Of a stretch of DNA of 64,000 nucleotides, positions 45,201-51,791 are shown piece after piece. The first letter of the stretch is position 1, and each line of letters begins with the position of its first letter. Where the stretch lies: positions 1 through 64,000 of the forward strand of contig JAVXVG010000027.1 of assembly GCA_032229975.1 (NCBI GenBank), given 5' to 3'. A program made the translations under genes and the position numbers. The notes under the pieces were generated by a model. That model made no database searches and was not told where the DNA came from. It saw only the letters and a program-made list of their open reading frames with translations. The DNA is from JAIVGV01 sp032229975 (GTDB lineage: Bacteria; Acidobacteriota; Blastocatellia; Pyrinomonadales; Pyrinomonadaceae).

Positions 45201-47827
45201 CCGCCCGTGTTATCCGCCGCCGGATCGTCAAGCACCTTGACGCCGCCGTTCGCCGCGCAGTGCGGATCGTTCGAGGGCGTCGGTGTGGCTGAAGGCGTCG
45301 GTGTCGCCGTCGGTGTTGGAGTCGCTGACGGTGTTGCGGTCGGAGTCGGCGTTGCGCCGCCGCCACAGACGGTCGAGCCCGCGAAGGTGAACTCGCCTGT
45401 GCCCGTGCTATCGACGGTCTCGATGAGACCAGTGCCGAGCGCGCCGATGAGCAGGCTCGTGCGACCGTTGACGGCGACGATTGATTTGCCCGCAGAGAGA
45501 TCGACTGTTGAGCCTGTGAGCGTTGCGCCGCCCGTGCCCGCGACCGGCTTCTTCAGCTTGTCGAGCGAGAGACGGATCGTGATCGTGCGCGTCGCTGCGT
45601 CAACCGTGCCGGAGTCTGCTGCGCCGACCGAGGTGTTCAAGTTCTGGTTCGTCGTGTCAACGAAGCCGTAGTTGAAGGCGACGCCCGCAGGATTGTCGAG
45701 CGAGTTGTTATCCGCGCTGACGAAGTAGGTCGTCGAAGTTCCGTCGGCGTGCGTGGCGTTGAAGAGTGTCGTCCAACTTGCGTTCGGCGTTAGCGTCGTC
45801 GGGTCGAGCTGGTTGAGCTTCATCGTGAAGACGAGCTGGCCCGCGCTGCCCGAAGGATACTGCTCCGCAACCGAGATCGATTCGATGTCCTGTTGTTGAT
45901 TCGCGTTCGGCGCGCCGACCTGATCACCCGTCGCATCAGTCACGACCTTCACGCCGGGGAGTGTGCAACTCGTGCCGGGGATGGGCGTGGGCGCGGGCGT
46001 CGGCGTGGGCGTCGCTTGCGTGGCGGTGCAGTCGTCGGTCGTCGGATCGTTGTCGTGGAAGAGTCGCCTGCCGCACTGCTGGCGCGCGATGGTCGCGAGG
46101 TGCGCGCGCGAGCCCGCAGGGCTCGTGCAGCCGATGCAGCCATCGGCGTAGCCGACGAGCGTGCGTCCCTGCGCATCAACGGTCGCGTCTATGAAGTCGA
46201 GCAGGTTGCGGTCGCCGCCGGAGCAAGAAAGGCCACCCGCGCAGATCGTGCCGAGTTGGACGGGATCGTTCGTCGTCGCATCAGTCGTGATCCATGAGTT
46301 GCCGCCGTCGTAAGTCGTCGAGATGTAGAGATGCCAGACTGCGTCTTGACTGCCCGACGAAACTTGCGAGCCGAGGAAGGCGAACGCGGCGCGGTCGTCA
46401 TCACCGGCGACGACTGCCGGGAACGCGGTGTCGCGGATGTTGAGATCGCGGCCGACGTTCTGATCCTTGCTCCACGTCGCGCCGTGATCGTGCGAGACCG
46501 CGACGTGCGGCCTGCCGTCGCCGTTGTCGTAGCCGACATAGACGGTGTTGGCGGAGCCGATGCCCACAGACGGGTCCCAGTTGCCGGGGATGCTGTCGCC
46601 GCCGGACGTGTTCGGGTCGCCGTCAATGATCTTGCTCACGCGCCAAGTGATGCCGTTGTCATCTGAAATCGCGACGCCTTGATTCGTGCCGCACTGACGG
46701 TTCGGGACATAGACCGTGCCGTCGGGGGCCACCTTGACGTGACCGTGGATGCCGCCGCATTCGGTCGTGTACATCGGGACGGTGGGGCCATAGGTCAAGC
46801 CGCCATCGTCCGAGCGCGCGCAGAAGGCTGTGTAGAGGTCTTGCGAGCAGTAGTAGGTGGCGTCAGGGTAGAGCGCGGTTCCACCGGTGAGCGGAGCGTG
46901 ATAGGGGCCACCTCCGACCGTCTGGTGATCGACGCCGGAGGTCAGAGGGCCACCTTCGTTCGGCGTCCAAGAGTCGCCGTCGTTATCGGTGAAGGCGGAG
47001 AAACTGTTAGTGCCCGCGAGCTGCGAGACGACGGTGCGTCCGGTCTTCGAGTCGGTGAAGAGGATCGCGTCGAGCGAGGCGAGCGAGGTGAGCAGGTATG
47101 ACTTGTCTTCCCAAGTGGCCGTCGCCGGATTCTTAGTGTCGTCGAACTTGACGCGCAGGGTTTGGAGCGATGCTTGGAACATGACGCTGCCGGTCTTCCA
47201 GTTCGCGCCGATTGAGGGCTCGCCCGAAGGCGTGCCGAGACCATTCGGCGCGGCGTAGTTCGTGAACTTCGGAGACGTGCCCGTGCCCGGCGTGAAGTTG
47301 CTGAGCTTGTCCTCGACCGTGATGGTCGCCGTCACACTCTGGCCCAGAGGATTGAAGGGCACGATGCGGACGATGTAGTTGCCTGCGACCGCCGGAAGGA
47401 TCATCACTTCCGGATCGGCAGACGTGCCGGAGGAGTTGACCTGCTGGCCCGCCGTGCCGTCCGGATTCTGCGCGAGAGCCGAGATGTCGAAGTCGGCTGT
47501 CGAGTTCTGCCACGCGACAGCGACTCTCACCTGCTTCGAGTCGATGAGACCGTCGGGCACGTCCACCTTCAACTTGAAGTCGTCGCACTGAAGCGCGGAG
47601 TTGCACTGGAGGGCCGCCGCGCCCGAAGCGTTGGCGACGGTGAAAGGGCCCGCCGTGTAAGTGAGCGGGTTCGACGGCGTGTTCGCGAGCGTGACCGTGC
47701 CGCTCGCAGGCGACGCAGCTTCGCCGCCTCTCGTCAGGGCGAGCGCGACGATTGAGACGCAGGCGAGAACGACGAATGCGAGGCGGTACGACTTGATGGC
47801 TTGGCGCAGGGACGTTCGACGAATCAT
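42287..47827 (-). CDS. Very large secreted protein: two sialidase/BNR-like propellers, repeats and Pro-Thr linkers
   Basis: About 1846 residues from the ATG at 47827, with a signal segment (LAFVVLACVSIVALALTRG). A PPC-like beta domain (near 55-165) is followed by a BNR/sialidase-like propeller (GEPSIGANWKTG, GGGPYHAPL, IHGHVKVAPDGTVYVPNRQC). Then come two related ~190-residue beta repeats separated by Pro-Thr linkers (TPTPTATPSATPTPT), a second propeller copy (GEPSIGVNWKSE, GGGPYHQPL, IHGHVKVAPDGTVYVPNRSC), an Fn3 domain (PSAPAVAGSISGSTVSLSWS) and a final beta repeat. No Asp-box catalytic set can be assigned, so glycosidase activity is unproven. The upstream region carries the CTTGAG array at 47912-47957. 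Confidence 0.78.
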   Translation of the reverse strand: MIRRTSLRQAIKSYRLAFVVLACVSIVALALTRGGEAASPASGTVTLANTPSNPLTYTAGPFTVANASGAAALQCNSALQCDDFKLKVDVPDGLIDSKQVRVAVAWQNSTADFDISALAQNPDGTAGQQVNSSGTSADPEVMILPAVAGNYIVRIVPFNPLGQSVTATITVEDKLSNFTPGTGTSPKFTNYAAPNGLGTPSGEPSIGANWKTGSVMFQASLQTLRVKFDDTKNPATATWEDKSYLLTSLASLDAILFTDSKTGRTVVSQLAGTNSFSAFTDNDGDSWTPNEGGPLTSGVDHQTVGGGPYHAPLTGGTALYPDATYYCSQDLYTAFCARSDDGGLTYGPTVPMYTTECGGIHGHVKVAPDGTVYVPNRQCGTNQGVAISDDNGITWRVSKIIDGDPNTSGGDSIPGNWDPSVGIGSANTVYVGYDNGDGRPHVAVSHDHGATWSKDQNVGRDLNIRDTAFPAVVAGDDDRAAFAFLGSQVSSGSQDAVWHLYISTTYDGGNSWITTDATTNDPVQLGTICAGGLSCSGGDRNLLDFIDATVDAQGRTLVGYADGCIGCTSPAGSRAHLATIARQQCGRRLFHDNDPTTDDCTATQATPTPTPAPTPIPGTSCTLPGVKVVTDATGDQVGAPNANQQQDIESISVAEQYPSGSAGQLVFTMKLNQLDPTTLTPNASWTTLFNATHADGTSTTYFVSADNNSLDNPAGVAFNYGFVDTTNQNLNTSVGAADSGTVDAATRTITIRLSLDKLKKPVAGTGGATLTGSTVDLSAGKSIVAVNGRTSLLIGALGTGLIETVDSTGTGEFTFAGSTVCGGGATPTPTATPSATPTPTATPTPSATPTPSNDPHCAANGGVKVLDDPAADNTGGATANQSQDIRAISIGEQYNSGGAGQLVVTMKVTDLTTTITPNASWKVAFDGTHADGTKTTYFVSVANNSAANPTGISYNYGFVDTTKNNLNSTVGTADSGSMSADNDTLTVVLSLSKLLKPVAGTTGATLSGAQVNLSAGKSLTNVTGTTSLLVGVAGNGLNTTIDTTSAGTYTMAGAAACPAPAGTPTPTPAPGGSAAALRFINYVTPAGVAESAGEPSIGVNWKSERTFSNSNGAVANGGTVTYFGGFLPYMLRATFDDSVSPSNVLWDEAPLTVANAPRVFGDPILFTDRQTGRTFVSQELGLTPLGSTMEFTDDDGRSFRPSTGSGAPSGIDHQTVGGGPYHQPLNVATNPLYPNSVYYCSQALETAVCALSVDGGTTFGPSVPMYTALDCGGIHGHVKVAPDGTVYVPNRSCGGHQGVAVSQNNGVTWTVYRVPDSTNGDTDPSVGIATDGSVYFGYEGADGHARVAVSRNNGQTWSNSIDVGAAFNLQNIIFPAVVAGDPNRAAFAFHGTTTVGNYNDPNFNGVWYLYVASTIDGGKTWTTTNVTPNDPVQRGAVCTAGINCTSTNGTNTRNLLDFFGAEIDKQGRVLIGYVDGCVGSCVQGGANSGAAKAVIARQSGGSRMYVANDPPAASAPSAPAVAGSISGSTVSLSWSTPDNGGAPITGYKVSRRDGSTITPLGTFTGTSYTDAGYNATAQSVYRVTALNANGESAYKEFNPSGGSSAQSACAQPGILVVSDVNSDGADLDGNQNTPPDARVNIKGLYVAEPYMGPGINKLVFTLKVAPSTSGAAPSSSQWYIIWNRPVADANYDRWYVAMKTDATGVPAFEYGKFGVPTNTSTSTLPPTESTSTNQSVKIGDADGGSYDPATGTITITLSTSKAENVKAGSTLKQLNARTFFARLDAGLRSQNVASDITGDGSYTLVGNGACSSASLSAPQSAPSSAVQVASVSTPYTFTRRAVGLFF

Positions 47828-47911
47828 CTTCACTCTCCTCGTGGGCGGCGGCTGGTTGGAGTCAGCGCGTGATTTCAAAGTCAGTCTGGAAGATCGCTTT
47901 CGGACACTTAC

Positions 47912-47957
47912 AGGATATGCGGCTGGCTTGAGGAATCCTTGAGGAATCCTTGAGCGC
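47912..47957 (-). promoter_or_regulatory. Triple CTTGAG direct repeats, 11-bp period, upstream of the propeller protein
   Basis: CTTGAG occurs at 47927-47932, 47938-47943 and 47949-47954 with exactly 11 bp between starts, preceded by AGGATATGCGGCTGG. A 46-bp block differing by one base recurs at 50271-50316. It lies about 85 bp upstream of a secreted-protein gene. One-turn (11-bp) direct repeats are the binding pattern of OmpR/PhoB-type regulators; the regulator is unknown. Confidence 0.65.
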
Positions 47958-48129
47958 GCGGGCGGGGTGTGAAGGCAATTCGGACGAGACGAGGAAAGCC
48001 CTGTTTTTCGGGGGATTTCAACCCAATTTCGATTTCGGGAGGTGATGAAAATTTTTACGATGAAAACTTCGGGCCGGAAATTTTCGCGTGAGAATTTTTA
48101 CGCTTGGGCCACTTTGACCGCAAAAGCGA

Positions 48130-48161
48130 ATCGGGCCGACGCCCACCAGCGCCGGCCCGAT
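48130..48161 (-). terminator. Rho-independent terminator of the first PEP-CTERM gene
   Basis: ATCGGGCCGACGC (48130-48142) pairs with GCGCCGGCCCGAT (48149-48161) with one mismatch. On the minus strand it is followed by CTTTTGC, so it ends the transcript of the gene at 48201-48917. The remainder of 47958-48200 shows no gene. Confidence 0.75.
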
Positions 48162-48200
48162 CCTTCTTCGTCGCCCTCGGAGAAACCTTGTCGGAAATTT

Positions 48201-48917
48201 TCAGACGCTCGTGCGTTGTCGTCGTCTCGCTGCGCCGAGTGCGCCGACGATGCCTGTGCCGAGCAGCAGGACGGACGCGGGCTCAGGCGTGGCGGCGGGC
48301 GATTGCGAGGCGTTCGAGATCGTCGCGCTGATGGCCCGCGCGAAGTTGGGCGTGATGCCGTTCACGTCGTTAACGTGAATGGAGAACGTGCCGGTCGTCC
48401 CGTCGGCGAGCGTGTAGTTAAAAGTCTGATCGGGATTCGTAAACTGTACGTTGACTTGATAGCTTTGCAGGTCGGGCGCGTTGATGACCAAGCCGCTCAG
48501 GGTGGCTGTGAAGCTCTGCTGCTGCCCGCCACTGATCCCGACGGGCGCGGTGAAAGTGATCTGGAGAGAGAACGTGCTGCCGTTATATGTATCGAGCGTG
48601 CCGGGGGCGGGCGAGGCGAGATAGAGCGAGCCGAGGTTGTTGAAGTTCGTGCCTGAAGCGGGCGACGCGGGCGGGCCGCCCAGCGTCGCCGATCCACCTG
48701 AAGTAGTCTTGTTGAAAGACGAGCTGATGAAGCTCAGGCCCATGAGTGTCGAGCCGGTGCTGGTGTGCGTGGCGTTAGTGAAGCTGCCTGCGGTCATGCC
48801 CGCGATGGTCACTTCATCGGCGCGTGCGTGTCCGGCGCATACGGCCATCAAGCAGAAGACACTGAGCGAGGCGAGCAGCGTCTTCGTTAAAAGTCTCGTC
48901 TGGTTGTGCATCTTCAT
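48201..48917 (-). CDS. PEP-CTERM exported protein 1
   Basis: 238 residues. Signal peptide (LLASLSVFCLMAVCAGHARA), a Thr/Ser/Gly-rich beta-strand body, and a C-terminal sorting signal: TPEPASVLLLGTG, a hydrophobic helix and a basic end (GAARRRQR). PEP-CTERM proteins are processed by exosortase during transport to the cell surface, often with extracellular polysaccharide. Start ATG at 48917 has AGGTGAG upstream. It follows the anti-sigma-like gene by 37 bp. No exosortase gene is in the window. Confidence 0.85.
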   Translation of the reverse strand: MKMHNQTRLLTKTLLASLSVFCLMAVCAGHARADEVTIAGMTAGSFTNATHTSTGSTLMGLSFISSSFNKTTSGGSATLGGPPASPASGTNFNNLGSLYLASPAPGTLDTYNGSTFSLQITFTAPVGISGGQQQSFTATLSGLVINAPDLQSYQVNVQFTNPDQTFNYTLADGTTGTFSIHVNDVNGITPNFARAISATISNASQSPAATPEPASVLLLGTGIVGALGAARRRQRTSV

Positions 48918-48954
48918 CTCAACTCACCTGAACTTCGGAAATTCTCCCACGACA

Positions 48955-49290
48955 TCATGCCGCGCGTAGGCGGTTGAGCGATGCATGAAGAAGGGCCCTC
49001 TCTGCGAACTGCGACTCGGCGAACAGACGCAGCGCGAGCGGCATGGCCGGTTCATTCGTCGCGGCGTCTTCTCGTTCTTGCGCGGACACGCGCGCGCTTT
49101 CGGCCGGTGCGCTCGTGATCGTCTTGCGCGCGGCGACGCCTAGCAGTTGAAACTCCGCGGCGCAGAAGTCGCAGTCGTTGATGTGCGCGGCGATGCGCTC
49201 ACGGACGAGGACGGGCGCGAGCGCATCGTCGCGATGGGCTTCGAGAATTTCGGAAGACGGGCAATTCGCACGTTTGGCAAAGCGGATCAT
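48955..49290 (-). CDS. Zinc-finger anti-sigma-like small protein
   Basis: 111 residues with a central H-x3-C-x2-C pattern (AAHINDCDFCAAEFQLLG) typical of the zinc-binding anti-sigma domain (ZAS) or a related zf-HC2 fold, and an extra Cys near the N-terminus. No membrane segment is seen, so it would be a soluble anti-sigma-like regulator. It is transcribed just upstream of a PEP-CTERM gene on the same strand (37 bp) and downstream of another. No ECF sigma gene is next to it in this window. It may control the exported-protein genes, but that is inference. Confidence 0.6.
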   Translation of the reverse strand: MIRFAKRANCPSSEILEAHRDDALAPVLVRERIAAHINDCDFCAAEFQLLGVAARKTITSAPAESARVSAQEREDAATNEPAMPLALRLFAESQFAERALLHASLNRLRAA

Positions 49291-49393
49291 GTTCGCTCTC
49301 CTTTCACGATCTAAGCGCGGGCCAACTCACTCGCGCTGTGCAATCACACTCGGGCGGCGTCAGCATCGACACACGGACGATGCGTAGATCGAT

Positions 49394-50146
49394 CTACGCA
49401 TCGTCTTCCACGCAGTCATCCACGCCTTTACGCGCGTCGTGCCGTTTGCGCGCGACGGAGGCGAGGCCGATGAGACCCGTGCCGAAGAGCATCAGCGTCG
49501 CGGGTTCAGGCGTCGCGGTCGGCGCGGCCGGTGTCCCGTTGAAGCTCAGGTTGTCGATGAGCGGCGTGCTTCCGGCGGTCGTCGAGATGACGATGGATGT
49601 CAGGAAGCTGCCGGGTGTCGTCGTGAAGCCGACGAAGCTGAACGTGTTGAAGTCGTTGCTGCTGACAACTTGAGTGAAAGTGTTGCCCAAGTTGTCCGTC
49701 GCGACGACCGTGTACTCGCCGGTCGTGGTCGAACCCGGAGGGATGGTCGTGTCGCCGCTCGGCTTGAGATAGAAGCCGAAGGCTGTGGTGTCCGCGAGCG
49801 GAGTGATCGTCAAGGTTGAGCCGAGAAAGCCGCCGCTACCGTTTAAGAAGAGGGCGGTATTGCCCGTCGCGAGACCGAAGTTCGAGCTGGACGCGCCGCT
49901 GACGAAGCCGACGGTGTTGCCGCTCGAAGCCGTGAACTTGATGCCCATCGAGGTCAGGCTCGGCTGATAGTTGACGGGGCTGGAAACGGTCTCGCCCTGA
50001 AAATCGTTGCTCGTCGTACTGCCGGCGGCAGTCGCGAACACGGTTGGGTCGAGGTAAGAGATGGGCGCGGCTTTGGTCGTCGCGGCGGCGAGGCTGAGTG
50101 CGAAGAGGGCTACGGCTGCCAATGTTAGTTTGCTAAAGCGAAACAT
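49394..50146 (-). CDS. PEP-CTERM exported protein 2
   Basis: 250 residues with a signal peptide (LAAVALFALSLAAATTKAA), a beta-rich body (AFGFYLKPSGDTTIPPGSTT) and a C-terminal PEP-CTERM signal (TPEPATLMLFGTGLIGLASV followed by RKRHD), plus an unusual acidic extension after the basic end. The body resembles the Npun/PEP-CTERM families in which a single beta-sandwich carries an atypical lectin-like fold. GGAGAG upstream of the ATG at 50146. The promoter region carries CTTGAG array B (50271-50316), nearly identical to that before the giant propeller protein, which suggests co-regulation. Confidence 0.85.
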   Translation of the reverse strand: MFRFSKLTLAAVALFALSLAAATTKAAPISYLDPTVFATAAGSTTSNDFQGETVSSPVNYQPSLTSMGIKFTASSGNTVGFVSGASSSNFGLATGNTALFLNGSGGFLGSTLTITPLADTTAFGFYLKPSGDTTIPPGSTTTGEYTVVATDNLGNTFTQVVSSNDFNTFSFVGFTTTPGSFLTSIVISTTAGSTPLIDNLSFNGTPAAPTATPEPATLMLFGTGLIGLASVARKRHDARKGVDDCVEDDA

Positions 50147-50270
50147 CTTCTTTCTCTCCTTGTTGCGTTTGCGTGTGCGCGTCTTGCTCAGGGGTCACGC
50201 TCTCGGTCGGGCTTTCGTCAATGCCTCGAAGCAACTCGCGTTTGGCTGAGCGACTTTTTAGAACGTGCGC

Positions 50271-50316
50271 AGGATATGTGGCTGGCTTGAGGAATCCTTG
50301 AGGAATCCTTGAGCGC
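50271..50316 (-). promoter_or_regulatory. Triple CTTGAG direct repeats, copy B
   Basis: CTTGAG at 50286-50291, 50297-50302 and 50308-50313, same 11-bp period and same flanks (AGGATATGTGGCTGG, then CGC) as the copy at 47912-47957, with one base changed in 46. It is 125 bp upstream of the PEP-CTERM 2 start. The rest of 50147-50617 shows nothing else recognisable. Confidence 0.65.
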
Positions 50317-50617
50317 ACGAGGGCGCGACGAAAAAAGTGGAAAGAAATTTTTAGCAGCGCGAAAGTAGGGTCTTGATTTCGGCGGCGGCCCGATGATAAC
50401 GTAGCGACGCTTACTCGTCGGGTTGGCAGAAGTACCCTGTGCCGAACAGTGGACGCGCCGAGCCTTCGACTTCCACCTTCTTACCTCTTCTGACCGAGTC
50501 AAGCGCAGGCGGGAAAACGAACACGTGCGTCGTCGTCTCATTCGGGATTGAGCCGCGAGTCTCGCGCGCGATCACGAGACGACACGTTTGCGAACCTCAC
50601 GCCGGGAGAGTCAAGTC

Positions 50618-51016
50618 ATGCCGGAAGAAAAGTTTCGCCTCCTCTGCGCGGACGATCACGAAGACACCTGCCTGATGCTCTCGACGCTCTTCGGGCAGCT
50701 AGGCTACGAGATGGAGACCGCGTGTGATCCAGAAGACGCGCTCGTGCTCGCACGCGAGCGTCACTTCGATCTCTACATCCTCGACGCACGCTTCCACGGC
50801 TCGCAACGCACGGACTTGTGCGCGTCGATCCTCGCGCTCGATCCGCGCGCACGCGTCCTCTTCTACTCCGGCGCAACGCAGGACGCGGATCGCGAGCGCG
50901 CCCTCAGCGCAGGCGCGATAGCTTACGTCGCCAAGCCCGACATCAAAGGACTCGTCGCCGCCGTCAAGAAAGTTCTCGCCGGTGACGACGACAGCGCAGC
51001 CGGGAACGCGACGTGA
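50618..51016 (+). CDS. Single-domain response regulator
   Basis: 132 residues comprising only a CheY-type receiver: acidic pair in LLCADDHEDTC, phospho-acceptor Asp in LYILDARFHG, conserved Ser in VLFYSGATQD and Lys in AYVAKPDIKG, so the active site is complete. No output domain follows. The ATG at 50618 has GGGAGAG 7 bp upstream; the frame upstream of it is not used. No histidine kinase is adjacent, so it is an orphan that probably works in a phosphorelay or by protein contact. It ends just before the palindromes at 51022-51102. Confidence 0.88.
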   Translation: MPEEKFRLLCADDHEDTCLMLSTLFGQLGYEMETACDPEDALVLARERHFDLYILDARFHGSQRTDLCASILALDPRARVLFYSGATQDADRERALSAGAIAYVAKPDIKGLVAAVKKVLAGDDDSAAGNAT

Positions 51017-51021
51017 GCAGC

Positions 51022-51102
51022 ACGTGATTTTCAGATCACGTTTCACGCACGGGCACACATCGAGGGCTCGCGAGTTTCATGAAACTCGCGAGCCCTCGAT
51101 GT
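51022..51102 (+). terminator. Stacked palindromes after the response regulator
   Basis: ACGTGAT/ATCACGT (51022-51028 and 51035-51041) forms a small hairpin followed by TTT, and 51057-51102 is a perfect 46-bp loop-free palindrome centred in GAGTTTCATGAAACTC. They lie directly after the response-regulator stop and probably terminate transcription. Confidence 0.65.
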
Positions 51103-51791
51103 TGCTTCGTGCGTCTTTGCTTTGACCGGCGTCCGCTTTAAAAAGTTTCCGCCCGCCGTGTGTCCCCCAACGCACGGCGGGCGGATAGCGGAGGTTGCAA
51201 GCGTCGCGCGTCATTCCCCCTTTTGCTGACGCGCATTAAATGGCGTGCGACGCTATCGAGAAGTCTGTCGCGTTCGTTGTCTCCACCCCGCGGCTCCGAG
51301 CCTCAAGAAGTGACGCGCCTGCGACCGGCCCTCTCTGCCTCCACAAGACTTCAAACTTTCAGACGCGCTACAGAATGGCAACGCCCGTCTTCAGTTCGTA
51401 TCATAAAAAAGTGACTTGAGGAAAACTTGAGATTCACAGGCCTCTCGAAAAATTTTCCGTCGCGACAAAAAATTTTCACTGGCCCAAAGGTACGTCGCGA
51501 CGCGCCCGAAGCTCATCCCATATAGTGCTTTCGCCTACACCATCTCGCGCAGCCGCGAAAGAGATCGCCGCGTTTTACCTGAGAAATTCTATGAAGCATC
51601 TCGCCATCGTCTCATCGAAGCGTGCGGGCACGCGCCTTGCTCCCGCCCTTTTCAACCCGAACTGAAAAATTACCTCGCAAGAATTTTCTCTTCCGGGTGA
51701 ACGAGAAAAAATTTCGAGAGCCTCTTGATCTCCCGCTCGTCCATGTCGAGCAGGCAGTCTCTCCGTCCAGTCCAGATAGAAGGAGCGTCCC
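51103..51791. other. Long intergenic region with a hairpin and a CTTGAG pair
   Basis: A 12-bp perfect stem CCGCCCGCCGTG (51149-51160) / CACGGCGGGCGG (51173-51184) is followed by several hundred bases without a convincing gene. CTTGAG at 51415-51420 and 51426-51431 (11-bp period) belong to the motif family found at 47912 and 50271. The rest is probably the leader of the FecR/DUF6600 gene starting at 51792. Confidence 0.5.
51415..51431 (+). promoter_or_regulatory. Double CTTGAG direct repeat, copy C
   Basis: CTTGAGGAAAACTTGAG carries two CTTGAG hexamers 11 bp apart, 361 bp upstream of the FecR/DUF6600 start. The orientation relative to the gene is opposite to copies A and B and the flanks differ, so it is a weaker member of the family. 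Confidence 0.4.
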
